Assembly (NCBI GenBank): GCA_029962745.1
Contig: CM057165.1
Coordinates: forward strand, 1,588,256-1,652,255
Direction: 5' to 3'
Source: Echinometra lucunter
Lineage: Eukaryota; Echinodermata; Echinoidea; Camarodonta; Echinometridae
DNA: 64,000 nucleotides
The translations under genes were made by a program, and so were the position numbers. The notes beneath the pieces are model-generated. The model saw only the letters and a program-made list of their open reading frames with translations. It was not told where the DNA came from and did not search any database. Of the stretch, positions 40,330 through 52,582 are shown in pieces (within the stretch, counting starts at the first letter, position 1; each line of letters opens with the position of its first letter).

Positions 40330-41830
40330 AACCCCTTGCAAACATTGCCTCATTTCAATTGCGTCGATGTAACTACGCTTTTCAGGTCTATTAGATTACA
40401 CATCAGCACATTAAAAATGGTCATGCCTTCGCATTTCTTTTCTTTGCGATGTTATTCTTACATGACGCATGGAAGACTGTGCTAGTCGTTGACGTAATCC
40501 TGCCTCATACAAATAGCGCATCAAGTGCCATGGGAAATAATACTAGTAGTCAAGTAAATGCGTTATTCATTAAGCAGTGGATAAATTTACAAATGAGTAC
40601 ATCAATTCACGTTATTAGGCAGAGAGAGAGAGAGAGAGAGACGCATGAAGAGAATAAACGTCGAGTAAATTTATCCCCTTGTGTCTTTTCAATGTCCACC
40701 GTCGTAGAACTTAACTTCTTTATATTATATATACATATATATACATACATATACATATACATATATATATACATATATAGAGAGAGATAGAGAAAGAGAG
40801 AGAAGAATGTGTAAATAAAGACTCCATAGAAAAAAAAATCATATGTAATATACACGTCTTCGCAAATAGTGCAGTATAAAACTACATTTCATACTGCAGT
40901 CGTAATGATACGGCACTAATAGAAAATGATTATTAGGGCATAGAAGACTTCTAGAAACTCTACCTGTTTTCACAGCCATGGCTCCAAGAATTGCCTTTCC
41001 TTCAAAAAAAAAAGAGCTCACAAAAGTTAAGTCAGAACAGATCGACTTTCATTCCGAATGCACAAACTCCAAATCATACAACTCTGTATAACTCACAGTT
41101 AAGTAATTATGGTAGCAAGACTGAATACATTTGTTGACATGTACGTATGTATGTGTTTATGGCGATCCATGGGTCAAATAGATACAAGTACATGTTAGCA
41201 CAGCGTGCATGACGGTTTTATGAGATTTGAAGATAACCTACTTGGGTGACCTTATGATATGATAGAGGAGAAAAGTTTTATTAGTGTACCGATCACCAAA
41301 AGACAATTTCCTCTTTGGTTATAGGGATTCATAGTCACTATACTATATCAAAAATATGAGCTCTGAACAGTAGTACTATGAAGAGATATTGCTAATTCAA
41401 ATAGCGACCATTTCAAACGTCTTTGGGTAGACTCAGCGTTGCCAAGTTCAAAATGCTATATTATCGTACCAGACAGTCAAAATTATCGTTTTTTTAGAGA
41501 AAATTATCGTACACATATATTGGACTCTATAATTCACAGTAAATCAGAGCCGTACACAGAAATTATTCCGGGGGGGGGGGCAAGAATACATAAATTTTTC
41601 CAAGATTGCAAGAAACATGAAAGCGAGGGAGCGAAGCGACCGAGCTTCTCACAAGGGCGCTTTTGCATTGTTAAAATTGAAATTAATGGATCTGGTGCGA
41701 AATTCACGTCGCACATGACCTGTTGTCGAGCGTACTGTACTTCAAGGCCACCATAGATTCGATTCCGTGAACGTCCTGATTGTGTGGCTTTATCCTGTAT
41801 TTTCTGCAAAACTCCTTAAACGTTAACCCC
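40330..41830. other. oxygenase upstream region, no gene seen
   Basis: No exon was supported. Contains a (GA)n run (40619-40641), an (AT/AC)n tract (40725-40780) and a repeat end with a G run and gagcgaagcgaccgagc (41570-41655) of the type seen at 16.3 kb. The oxygenase promoter should lie here, but no core element is clear. Confidence 0.5.
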
Positions 41831-41978
41831 CTACACTGCAAAAACGGCGGTGTTAAATTGGTGTTAAATCAACACCACTGGTGTTTATATAGGACAACAC
41901 CACCATCAGAGTTGTCCTATATAAACACCAGTGGTGTTAATTTAACACCAATTTAACACCACCGTTTTTGCAGTGTAG
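41831..41978. mobile_element. 148-bp near-perfect palindrome MITE
   Basis: Arms of about 68 bases begin ctacactgcaaaaacgg and end ccgtttttgcagtgtag and differ at about two positions. The loop is about 12 bases. The core uses ggtgttaaa/ttaacacc repeats. TA flanks cactgc on both sides, consistent with a TA target duplication. Confidence 0.88.
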
Positions 41979-42194
41979 TAGGCCTATGCCGGGTTATTTA
42001 TTTTTTTTTAGCTTTTTTAGCTTTTTTTTTTTTTATTTATTTGTTTATTATTTATTTATTTTTATTTTTATTTATTTGGGGGGGGGGTAATATCACACGT
42101 TTTAACTCTAAAAAAAAATTAGATGATAGTTACACTTTAAAGGCAACTGCATGACAAGGGTCTTGAATACAGTCGTTCGTAAGAAAGTTCACAA

Positions 42195-42590
42195 AGCACA
42201 CCGCACACCTTACGATCCGACTGGTCTGCGATTGAGTGAGAGGAGATGAATCGCAGGACAATCACAAGCCTCGTCACTGCACTTCTGCGATCCGACTATA
42301 TCAGTATACTGCTGTCTGATTGGCTGGAAGTTGGATTGAGCCTGCGATCCAGTTGTAGAGATTCGACATGTCAAATTCTTACGATTGCCCTTGCGGTTTG
42401 TCTCTGACTGGTCTGCGACTCAAAAGCTGACAAGATCAAGCTGTGACGTCACATCTCCTCTCACTCAGTCGCAGACAAAGATTTATCTGTGCGCTTTATG
42501 ATCTTTGCAAAGAGATTCTATGTCAATATATAGAATCTCTGTGGATCTTTGGTCGCAGACCAGTCGGATTGTAAGGTGTGCGGTGGGCTT
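42195..42590. mobile_element. MITE with nested inverted repeats
   Basis: The outer pair is ccgcacaccttacgatccg / cggattgtaaggtgtgcgg. Inside lie gtctgcgattgagtgagagg near the left and tctcactcagtcgcagac near the right. A partial relative begins near 43228 (cacactatacgatccgactg) and ends near 43455 (gtcactacgattcgg). Confidence 0.75.
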
Positions 42591-42649
42591 AGCATGTTTT
42601 GGGTAAAAAGATAGGAACGAAAGTAGTGGCAGAACGTGAGTCCAGCCAC

Positions 42650-42671
42650 GGGGGGGGGGGGGGGGGGGGGG
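42650..42671. repeat. 22-base G homopolymer
   Basis: Unbroken G run just beyond the MITE at 42195-42590. Confidence 0.8.
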
Positions 42672-43019
42672 CACTAGTGTATGGGGAGGCGGTTTTGATA
42701 AGCGAATAAAATACGATACGGGGTGATTATGAAGGCCATTGAATGGGGCTTAGGGTGCAGATGGGAGTCTAGTCATTTTTAAAATTTCCTTACCTTGCCT
42801 TCTCTTTCTCTTTCCCTCTCTCTCTCTCTCCATGCCCCACCATCCCCTTCCTGTTTCTGCTGCCGAGTGGGTAGAGGTATCTGTCGTCTAGTAGACCTCA
42901 CCAATACCATAGGTCGAGAAAACGTAAGATTTTATATTTCCCAGGGAAGTTCACAGGCCTGCCCTTTAAAATCAAGATTTAACGGTTTTCTCGCTTTTAT
43001 GTAAGCATAGTTAGAGTTT

Positions 43020-43215
43020 GATATCAATTAAAGAGTTTAAAGTTCTGGCTTTTAATGGCACAAAAATACGTGATAACCTATATGTAGAGAGGCATATTAG
43101 ATGTTAAACAGGGATTAACAGCAGAAATAACAATTTTGAACTAGTGAAACATCGAGGACATGTTCAAGCAATGATATTGTTCACATAGAGTCAGCATGTC
43201 AATAAAAATCATTAT
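43020..43215 (+). repeat. diverged copy of sulfotransferase-flank sequence
   Basis: gaggcatattagatgttaaac, gcagaaataacaattttgaa, gttcaagcaatgatattg and acatagagtcag align in order with 60640-60780 (gaggaatatcaaacgttgaac, gcggaaataataatattgag, gttcaagcaatgagctag, acatagagtcaata). Distant but ordered similarity. It may be a third, broken copy of the duplicated segment or a shared repeat. Confidence 0.45.
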
Positions 43216-43489
43216 CACATTATACAACAAATCACACTATACGATCCGACTGCAACCAAATTTTCGAAAAAATGGCATTTTGCATTAATATGAAAGTTTA
43301 AACAAGTACAGTTATCTTATTTGAAGTTCGAAATAATAATAGGAATACTAAAATTAAAATTTTGGTTAACTACAAGCCTTGTAGTCGAAGTAAAGGACAA
43401 ATCGGCTTCAAATCGTAGCTGATCGCAAGACTGCTATGACGTCACTACGATTCGGAATTGAATTCGCCTTTAATCCTACTAGTATCCCT

Positions 43490-46400
43490 TAATTAGGGTT
43501 CATCTGTGAAAAAAATTTATGAAAAGGAATTTCAACTGATTTGAGTAGGTATGGGTATCAACATTTACCACAAAAAGTTAGGTGGGTTAGGGGGTGGGGA
43601 AAGTGCTTTTTTCTAGGGGTCAAAGGTCATTGAGCTTTTTTGTGAAAATGTGAAAAAACTGTATCTCAGGTAAAAAGCATGGTACGTGGATAATCTTGAT
43701 GTCAAAATGTCCATAACCGTTAGAAAAGAGTACGCAGAATGAAATTTTACCCCAAGAACCAAGTTGTGATCTGCAAAATGAGGTCAAATGTCATTGACCT
43801 TTGCTGAAAAGGTAAAATATTGTATCTCAGGTAAAAATTATTGTATGTAGATGATCTTGGTGTCCAAATACACATACTTGTTAGAAAGGGGTACACAAAA
43901 TATCATTATACCCAAAAGACCAATCTTTGACCTCCAAAATGAGGTAAAAGTTCATTGACCTTTGCTGAAAACCTGAAAAATTTTATCTCAGTTAAAACAT
44001 ATGGTACGTGGATGTTCTTGGTGTCAAAATTCACAGAATTGTTGGAAAAGAGCACACAAAATTAAATTTTACCCCAAGGACCAACTGTGACCTCCAAAAT
44101 GAGGTCAAAGTTAATTGACCTTCGCCGAAAAGGTAAAATATTTTATCTCAGGTAAAGAATATGGTACGTGGATTATCTTGGTGTCAAAATACACAGAATT
44201 GTTTGAAAAGGGCACACAAAATATTATTTTACCTCGAAGACCAAGTCGTGACCTCCAAAATAAGGCCAAGGTTCAAAAAGGTTAAATATCCACCACAATC
44301 ACGTAACATTTACCAATCTCCAAAAGAAAGAAAAAAGCAGACTATTTAAGTTTATTTTGCACACGTCGAGATACAGATGTAGATTAATTGTTAGGTATCA
44401 AGAGGTGTCAAAAATAATTATAATGAATTGAAGACGATATATACCACCACTATTACAGCTATCAAGGCAGCGCACACATTCCCAGCAAAAATAACCTTTG
44501 ATCTCAGTGCCTCTGTTCGCATCTAGATTTGTCAAGGAACAGAATTTGTGCTGTTCAGAGAGTCCCTGTAAGTTCGTCATTGCCTGATCCAGACTTGTGT
44601 AGTTTTCTTTTCCACTCATGATGTGTTTGACCAAGAAAGGAAGTGCCAAGACCTTTGAGTAAGCCGTAGCACTGAGGTGGTATTTGACTGTATTGGGTCC
44701 ATGTAGACAACTGTCATGGCCTAGCTTTTCCAAACCACCGATTGCCTTCCACGATATAACTTATGAAGCCAAGATGGCTCTTTAAAGATGGAATCCGCCA
44801 AGCTGGACAAGAACTTATAACTTCTGCCCTTTCATAATACTAGATCCTTGATGAACAGAGGCAGATCAAACGTTGCTGTGGGAATGTGTGGGTTGTTTGA
44901 TAGCTCTCATGATGGTGATGTATCGTCTGCAATTTATTTGGATTTGCATTGCTGACACATAGGAACTAAATGGAAGATATCAATGCTGGTCTGTCTTAAC
45001 CTCTGGTGCGTAAACCCTTTGAAATTTGGATGAATATTCCATTAGTCTATCCATCCAATGGACCAGTAAAATACAGCTTCATCTGGTATGTTAAGAAAAG
45101 TTCTCCATGCTGTTAGGTATGGCGAAATCTCAATATAGCAGTGAATCATTTAAGCCATCGGAAGAGGGTGGGAGTTAATGCCTCGATCCCCACACCGAAT
45201 CCAACATACAAAACAACACGATAAACTCAGACCAAAGATGCTATCAATCAATATCACTTGCCAAACTTCATCAGACTTTTAAAAATATTTGTTGTAACTC
45301 TAGGGAAGGAGATGCAGTGTCTGCAGTTGCATCATATCTGGAATCATTTTGCAGCATGTGGAATGTGTTGTGGACAATGCTCTAATCATGGAGAAAAGAT
45401 GCCAAAATAGGCTAGTTATGAATAAGAAATAAATTAATAATCAAATATTTTTTTTAATGACATAGAGGGTATTTTGACCTTTAGCCTCATCTAAAGGTCA
45501 AAATTCAGTTTTGACCATCAGATTGAGCCAACTGTGTCATTACAATGCAATTATGTGCAGTTGGCAAAAGACAACCCCAGCTTTATCTTTCGACCCAGAT
45601 AGACCAAAATTATATGGTACGTTATTAAAGGAAATACCATTGACCTTTGACCCCAAACCGCCAAAAAAAAAGTAATTAAGAGACCCCTGTATCTAAATAT
45701 TGATCTACACATTATGTATCTACTCTTGTGTTCAAAGTGAGCTTAAAAGGTTTGCTTTAATTTTTTCTGCATATTGGTTAAAATATGGAAAACACTATGT
45801 GAATTTTAGGGATATTTTTTTTTTTTACCTTTGATCTCATTTTGAAGGTCACAACTTGGTCCTTGGGATAAAAATTTATTTTGTGTGCCCTTTTCTAACA
45901 GTTCTGTGCATTTTGACACCAAGATCATCCACGTACCATATTTTTTACCTGAGATACAATATTTTACCCTTTTTACGAATAAATGACTTTTGACTTCATT
46001 TGGGGGGTCAAAACGTGGTCTTTGCCGTAAAATTTAATTTTGCGTGCCCTTTTCTAACAGTTCTGTGAATTTTGACACCAGGAACATCCACGTACCATAT
46101 GTTTTAACCGAGATAGAACTTTTCAGGTTTTCAGCAAAGGTCAGTGAACTTTTACCTCATTTTGGAGGTCAAAAGATTGGTCTTTTGGGTAAAATGATAT
46201 TTGTGTGCCCTTTTCTAACAATTCTGTGTATTTTGACACGAAGATCATCTATGTACAATAATTTTTTTTTACCTGAGATACAATATTTTACCTTTTCAGC
46301 AAAGGTCAATGACATTTGACCTCATTTTGCAGATCACAACTTGGTTCTTGGGGTAAAATTTCATTCTGCGTACTCTTTTCTAAGGGTTATGGACATTTTG

Positions 46401-46625
46401 ACATCAAGATCATCCACGTACCATGCTTTTTACCTGAAATACAGTTTTTTCACATTTTCACAAAGCTCAATGACCTTTGACCCCTAGAAAGAGCACTTTC
46501 CCCACCCCCTATCCCACCTAACTGTTTTGGGGGTAAATGTTGATACCCATACCTACTCAAATCAATTGAAATTTCTTTTCATGAAATTTTTTCACAGATT
46601 GTTAAAAAAATATGGCTAATTTAGA
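43490..46625. mobile_element. 3.1-kb foldback element with tandem-repeat arms
   Basis: The left arm (about 43490-44290) and right arm (about 45817-46625) are inverted copies: catctgtgaaaaaaattt and gatttgagtaggtatggg at the left face cccatacctactcaaatc and aaattttttcacagat at the right. Each arm has four tandem units of about 160 bp, marked by ggtacgtggat (43682, 43845, 44002, 44163) or its complement (45928, 46086, 46250, 46410), and each with AGGTCAAAGGTCA-like runs. The central 1.5 kb is unrelated to the arms. Tandem-array arms are typical of foldback elements. Confidence 0.85.
44398..44733 (-). CDS. unrecognised 111-codon frame inside foldback core
   Basis: The frame looks more protein-like than the compositional frames around it: LPFLVKHIMSGKENY, TNLQGLSEQHKFCSL, CWECVRCLDSCNSG, with mixed composition and a Cys cluster. 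I do not recognise it. Upstream in the same orientation (44734-45300) short protein-like stretches are broken by stops. It may be the tail of a captured or element-encoded gene, or a decayed exon. No splice sites or promoter were identified. Confidence 0.3.
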   Translation of the reverse strand: MEKLGHDSCLHGPNTVKYHLSATAYSKVLALPFLVKHIMSGKENYTSLDQAMTNLQGLSEQHKFCSLTNLDANRGTEIKGYFCWECVRCLDSCNSGGIYRLQFIIIIFDTS

Positions 46626-46704
46626 GTTACTATACAGGGAGGCTCGCAATAGCCCGATATTCCGATTTCAGTATTCATACTTCTATATAGGCCTATTTGT
46701 TATT

Positions 46705-47460
46705 AACAGTTTTTCATTTCAAATTATGATTGGTATCAGGGTTTTTGAGTACAAATACAAGTACTCATACACATGTTTCATCTTAGTTTGAGAATTTTTT
46801 TTAAATCAGCTGTTCACGAAGTTAGCTAATGCCTTTGAGGTTAGATTGAAAGATAGATAGATTTAAAGATAGATAGATAGATAGATTGAAAGATAAATAG
46901 ATAGACAGAGAATGAAAGAGAGATGAGTGTCATGAATATAGATTTTATTATATATTCTCACCCTTCCAAGACAATAAAATTTTCAATTCAAAGAAACATT
47001 TATATTCTTCCACTTTACTAGCAGGAGTTAATAATTCCCCCCCCCCCTTTTATTAGTTTTGGTCTCATGAGACAAATAACTAGTGGAGCATTTTCAACCA
47101 GTTCAAAAAAAAAAACCGTTGGCTGCACCTCTCTCCCTGTACTATACATGATATGCATACACATACATACACACACCACCGTACTATACATGATATGCAT
47201 ACACACACATACACTGTTCAGGTGAACTCTGTGCACATGCACGCTCCATGTCCAGTCTGTGCAACCGACCATTATATTTTCTTCAAACATTGGTTTACAT
47301 TTTTAATATTTAAAAAAAAAACTTTCCGTTGATATCATACTCTTTCAAACTTTCAAACTTGTATTTTTAAACTATAACTCTTGTGTTTATACCATTGTCA
47401 AGTAGCAAAATGAGATTTTTTTTTAAAAATTCTCACAATGTTAGCCTTTTACTTTAATAG
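46705..47460. mobile_element. AAAGGCATTGGCTAAC-family fragments
   Basis: 46715-46835 repeats the right part of the copy at 24699-25196 (gggtttttgagtacaaatac, gttagctaatgccttt). 47030-47460 repeats much of copy 1 (aaaccgttggctgcacctctc, (CA)n tracts, caaaatgagatttttttt, tctcacaatgttagcc). A (GATA)n tract (46850-46900) lies between. Confidence 0.6.
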
Positions 47461-47479
47461 AATTATTTACCAACCAGTG

Positions 47480-47830
47480 TTGGGGGTTTTTTCTATGTGC
47501 ATTTACTTTTATTAGTATTTTTCACTATTATGTTTAATTCTTATATATCATTCACTTTTATTGTATTTATAGGTCTACTTTTGTATTGTGTTATAATATC
47601 TATCTGTTTAGTTTGTGTTTTACCTGTTTCTGTATTTTCATCTTTTATATGATTTTATGTTACACTTGTTTGTTTTGTATATTTTCAATGTACGTGGACC
47701 CCTTTGAAAATCAACTTTTGCTGAAAGGGCTATCCACCCTATGACAGGAAATAAATAAATAAAAATAAAATAAGATAAAATATGTCTGTCTATCTATCTA
47801 TCTATCTATCTGTTTGATATCTATATTTAA
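47480..47830 (+). mobile_element. LINE 3' end and (TCTA)n
   Basis: tgaaagggctatccacccta, then gacaggaaataaataaataaa is the common 3' end of a CR1-like LINE. A (TATC)n tract follows (47785-47812). Confidence 0.45.
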
Positions 47831-48059
47831 AAAAGCATTTTCTTTGCCGATGAATAACAATTATATGGCCTCTCCATTCTTTGTGGATGTGACAAACAAA
47901 TGTGATATTTTTCATATCTATTGTGAATTAAAAAGAGTCGCATTCATGTAGAGGTATAATAAGATGGTAAGTCCTAAGCGAGGATGAAGGCGATCTCGTA
48001 ATAAAGCATGCCAAGCTTTTCGCGCCAACTCCCCTGACTGCGTAGTTCTATTCGCGTAT

Positions 48060-48273
48060 TCGGTAGAATTCACGCAAGAGTATAAGCAGTAAACAATAAA
48101 CCCCTGGAGTTAGAGTCAATAAATCATTATCAAAATACACAAAAAATATTAGCCCTATATAATCCACTATTGCCCTCTTTGTACAGATTGGTAGAAGATA
48201 AAGGCGATTATCTTTTGTCGTTTGAATCTGTTGGACATTACATTGGCACGAAGGAAAGGCAAATTCTGATCTA
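48060..48273 (+). repeat. paralogous segment upstream of sulfotransferase 1
   Basis: tagagtcaataaatcat, aatccactattgccctcttt, tttgaatctgttggacattaca and aaaggcaaattctga follow the order of 60755-60890. This is the left flank of the foldback insertion at 48274 and part of the tandem duplication. Confidence 0.7.
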
Positions 48274-49939
48274 AACACAAAACAAAAAATAAGTTTCCCA
48301 AAAAAACATATCCCTGTATTTTTTCGATCAGGAACCTTTGATGAAATTTGAATACAGAATCATGTAGCTATACTTCTCAGCTACATTTCCTGGGAAATTC
48401 AGGGCAAATCCTTCAGTCACGCTTCAGTGAACTCGACAAATATGCAAAATTGTCATTTTTTGAAGTTCACAAGCCTCGTGCCATGACTTTGATGCAGTGA
48501 TATCGGAACATACTTTAAGTTTTCTGCGTTTGAAGGCATGCAACATAAATTTTATTTGTTACCAAACATGCCAAATGAGTTGTGCACCAAATTTCATGCT
48601 TAAGTGAGCAAGAGGGGAAAATTGCAAAAACTACTGTTTTGACATCTTTTGCGCGGTGAAATTGATCAAATGCAGAGGAATTCATGTTTTGGAAGGGTGT
48701 TTGCAACTTTTGCAATTGATACCTATCAATTCACGGTTGAATGAACCCATAATAAAAACAAAGTATTACCATGTTAAAATTATTGCCTTGTTTTTGTGCA
48801 CGAAAAATCTTATTGATAACATTTTTAGCATGTTTATATGACCAGAGTATATGTATCTATGATCTCATGGCATTTAATTGAAAGTTCACGCTTCAATGAG
48901 CACGAACTCGAAAAGCTCTCTATCTCTCTATCGACCAAAATTCAATTGCTTAATGTGGTTAATCACGATAAGTCTTCTTGGGGAGTTCGTCTGATTTGAT
49001 TTTCATCGTAATCGCGATCTCTTACCCTTCAGTGAGCAAAAGAGACAAGAAAATTATGCAAATGGGCAAAAAGTTTAGAGCGTTGTCCCTGCTTCGTGCC
49101 GCATCGGATACTAAATTTGGTGCAAGACCCTTTTAGTTAATGACCTCCTGAAGATATATGCTAATTTTCATGAAATAACTCCCAGTAGAATGAACAATAA
49201 TCATCGATGAAAATAAGCCAAATTTCATTTTTGTTCAAATTCTGCTCCCTCTCTGTACATAGTGTCAACGGGCATGAAGGGAGGGGAAATAAAAAAATGA
49301 AATCTTGCCTATTTTCATCGGCGATTATTGTTTAATCTACTGCGAGTTTTTTCTTGAAATTTAGCACATATGTCCCTGAGGTCACTAAATAAAAGGATCT
49401 TACGCCAAATTAACTATCCGATGCGGCACGGAGCAGGGACAACGCCTTAAACTTTCATCCCATTTGCATAATTTTCTCGTCTTATTTCCTCCCTGAAGCG
49501 TAAGAGGTCGGGATTTCGATGAAAATCAAATCAGACGAACTCCCCGAGAAGATTTATCATGGTTACCTACATTAAGCAATTGAATTTTGGTCGATAGGTG
49601 AAAGAAGATCTTTTCGAGTCCCACGTGCTCATTGAAGCGTGAACTTTCAATTAAATGTCATGAGATCATTGACACATGTACACCGGTCATATAAACATGC
49701 TAAAAATGTTATCAATAAGATTTTTAGTGCACAAAAACAAGGCATGTGAACTTCAAAAAATGACAATTTTGCATATTTGTCGTGTTCACTGAAGCGCGAC
49801 TGAAGGGTTTGCCCTGAATTTTCCAGGAAATGTAGCTGAGAAGTATAGTTACATGATTCTGTATTCAAATTTCATCAAAGGTTCCTGATCGAAAAAATAC
49901 AGGGATATGTTTTAGGGGGAACTTATTTTTTGTTTTTTG
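48274..49939. mobile_element. 1.67-kb foldback element with long arms
   Basis: The left end (acaaaacaaaaaataag, catatccctgtattttttcg) and the right end (cgaaaaaatacagggatatg, cttattttttgt) are inverted. Similarity runs to a loop near 49250-49290. The left arm has an extra segment of about 300 bp (48474-48785) absent from the right arm. CTA flanks both ends (48271-48273 and 49940-49942). The paralogue near 60888-60905 has the uninterrupted site (attctgag, then ggtaaatggaccagc). Confidence 0.88.
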
Positions 49940-50912
49940 CTAGTAAATGGACCAGCATTTTGAATATCATTATCGGTATATATATCCAGGACGCTATTCA
50001 ATTCATTTTTTTCCATTTTCCGACCAGGTGCCCGCTTTCTATTTCATTTTCTGATATGCGTAATGTTTATTTTCTTGTTTTGTAATCTTACATAACTTCT
50101 TAGTACAGAAACTGACAGCCATTCGTTGTTTATTGTATGTGTTTGTTGGACATGTGTACTGTACACCAACGTCTTTTGTATTTTATTACGTGATCCGTCA
50201 CACTGTTGATGTTACGTTTCAGTTGAAATGCAAACGATCAATAAAGCACAAATAAATAAATAGATAAACTAATTTTTAAAAAATAGAAAAAAGATAAAGG
50301 CAGATGGCGTGACATCGTGAAAGTCACGACATGTCATGGCATGGCATTAACGTATTTACTTTTTTTTAAAATTACTGTATAGAGTTAGCACTTTGCCTCG
50401 GAAGACTACTGAATCATTGAGAAGAAATATGTAAGGAACCAAATCAATTTTCGTTTCTCTTTAGTTAGAATGTGATGTTCTTAGCCTGTCTTCATCTACC
50501 ACTGGCTCACTAAGAAAAAGAAGACGATGTGCTAAGTTTTTACATGGTGGATCTGTGTTCTACTCAAATCAAACATGTCAAATGTTTTAAATTACAAAGA
50601 CTGTGATTTATTTGAAGAAATGTGAGAAAAAGAATATAATGTTTTTACATTATGTTGTCAAAAGAGAATACTTATGATTATTTGATATGTAAACCTGATG
50701 ATTTCTGAGTAATAAAATAACCTATGGAGGGCTAAAAAGAAGTAGCCAGCGGAGCTAAAATGTTGCAAAGATGGTAACCTCTCAATAGAAAAATCAAAGT
50801 GTTCTGAACGACTAGACTTTAGCAAGATTATTTTAGTACATTATCACACCGTTTTATATTTTACTGTCGTGGGTCTAAGGTTATATTTGTATATGATAAT
50901 AATTCACGAACA

Positions 50913-50918
50913 TATAAA
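50913..50918 (+). promoter_or_regulatory. candidate TATA box, sulfotransferase 1
   Basis: TATAAA about 135 bases upstream of the 5' UTR exon's donor. In the duplicate the same position reads acataaattc, so this TATA match is not kept. The transcription start is not defined by sequence. Confidence 0.3.
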
Positions 50919-50949
50919 TTCATCGACCTTTATAACATAACTCTAAGTT

Positions 50950-51052
50950 CGAACACTCTCTGTACACTCTGTATTCTGTTATTGAGGGAATTAACATTTC
51001 ATCCTGCGGTTCGCTTATTCTGTGTTTGTGAGCTCCTTTCTTCTTTGACAAG
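50950..51052 (+). other. 5' UTR exon, sulfotransferase 1
   Basis: A conserved stretch ends gacaag before gtaagaaa. The next acceptor (ccctctag, 51810-51817) is immediately followed by the ATG. The same structure is kept in the duplicate, supporting a real leader exon. The start coordinate is approximate. Confidence 0.6.
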
Positions 51053-51817
51053 GTAAGAAAAACATTGATTGTTTAGTATCACCAACAGTTTTGTTAACAG
51101 TAGGTTAGGGACCTTCTTTTATCATATTCATCTAACAGTCGTTTCGAGATGTAATAATAGTTTAGCTTAAGTATAGGTATGAGTATTGGAAAACCTAAAC
51201 GCCCGGAAAACATACTCTTATGTACAAAACAAATCCACTTATGTTTCCATGCACCTCTTGGTTCAACAAGTTATCGCGTGGATATTTGAAGAAAAAAAAA
51301 ATTGATTGCTTGGAATACATCTGGGAAAAAATTACTGATTTTTTTTTCAAACACAATTTTTTTTATGTAACAGTAGGGGGGTAGTAAGTTTTTAGCCCCC
51401 CCCCCCCCCCGAATATCTTTCTGGGGTATTGTTTGAGAAGGACAGATGAGGGTGAGACATCCATGTTCAGAATGTCTGTTGACAGATCCAGAATTGTTAC
51501 CTGCAAAAAGTTTTAAGGATCCAGGCCTGGATTAAAGATCTGTTTTAAATGCTGATGACTATTTTTGGAGGGGGGGGGGTCGAAAACTTCACTCTGAATT
51601 AAAAACCCCAGAGGGCTAAAAGGTTCAGAATCTAAATATCTTGGGGGACGGGGGAGGAACGCTTGCCGACAATTGTGAAGAACTCGTCATATTTTTTTTC
51701 TATCGATGCCCTTCAAAAAGAAATTGTCATAAAATTTCGGTTGCCAGTCACCTTACAGTTTATATGAAATAAAAAATAAAATTTTGAATTTCTCTCATTT
51801 CTCTCTATTCCCTCTAG

Positions 51818-52536
51818 ATGGCCGATGAACCGCATATCAAATATGAGCATGAGTATAAGGGCATAAGATATCCCAACGTAGTCCTGGATTCCAGTATTGA
51901 CAAGCTCAAGACTTTCGAAGTCCGACCAGATGACATCTGGATTGTGACGTTTCCGAAAGCAGGTGAGGGGGCAGAGGCGTAGTGTCGGTGCAGATTGTGG
52001 AAGGGGCACTGGTATCACCGGGGAGGGGGCACAAGTCTTGCTGGGCGGATGAAATATCTTTCTCAAGCTCAGCAGCTTAGGATTTTTTTTTCTGTGTGCA
52101 TGTGGGTGCGCGGGTGTGTGAGGGTCTGTGCGTGTATGTTTTGTAAGTGCTTTTTTGTTGTCTCTTCTTTTTTCATGTTTTTAAAAATACTTTTTCATAA
52201 TTATACATATTTCTTATGTCCTAGGACAGCCTCGACTTAAGCTTTTGCTTTTAGAGATGTGTCCTCCAATTATTTATGTAATTACGATGATTGTATATGA
52301 TGTCCTATTTTATTGTCAATACCATGAATGTCAATTTTTTTTTTGTTTCATTATTTTGCTGATTATTTGAATAACTGGAAATAAATGTCTTTGAACTGAA
52401 CTGAACTGAACTGAACTGAACTGAACTGAACTGAAATGCGAAGTAAAAAAAAAACAAGGCCATCGATTTGGACAGTTGAAGGGACGTATTAACTGCACGT
52501 TACTCATCCTCACTTCTTTTTTCTTTCCAATCTCTT

Positions 52537-52582
<46 letters not shown>

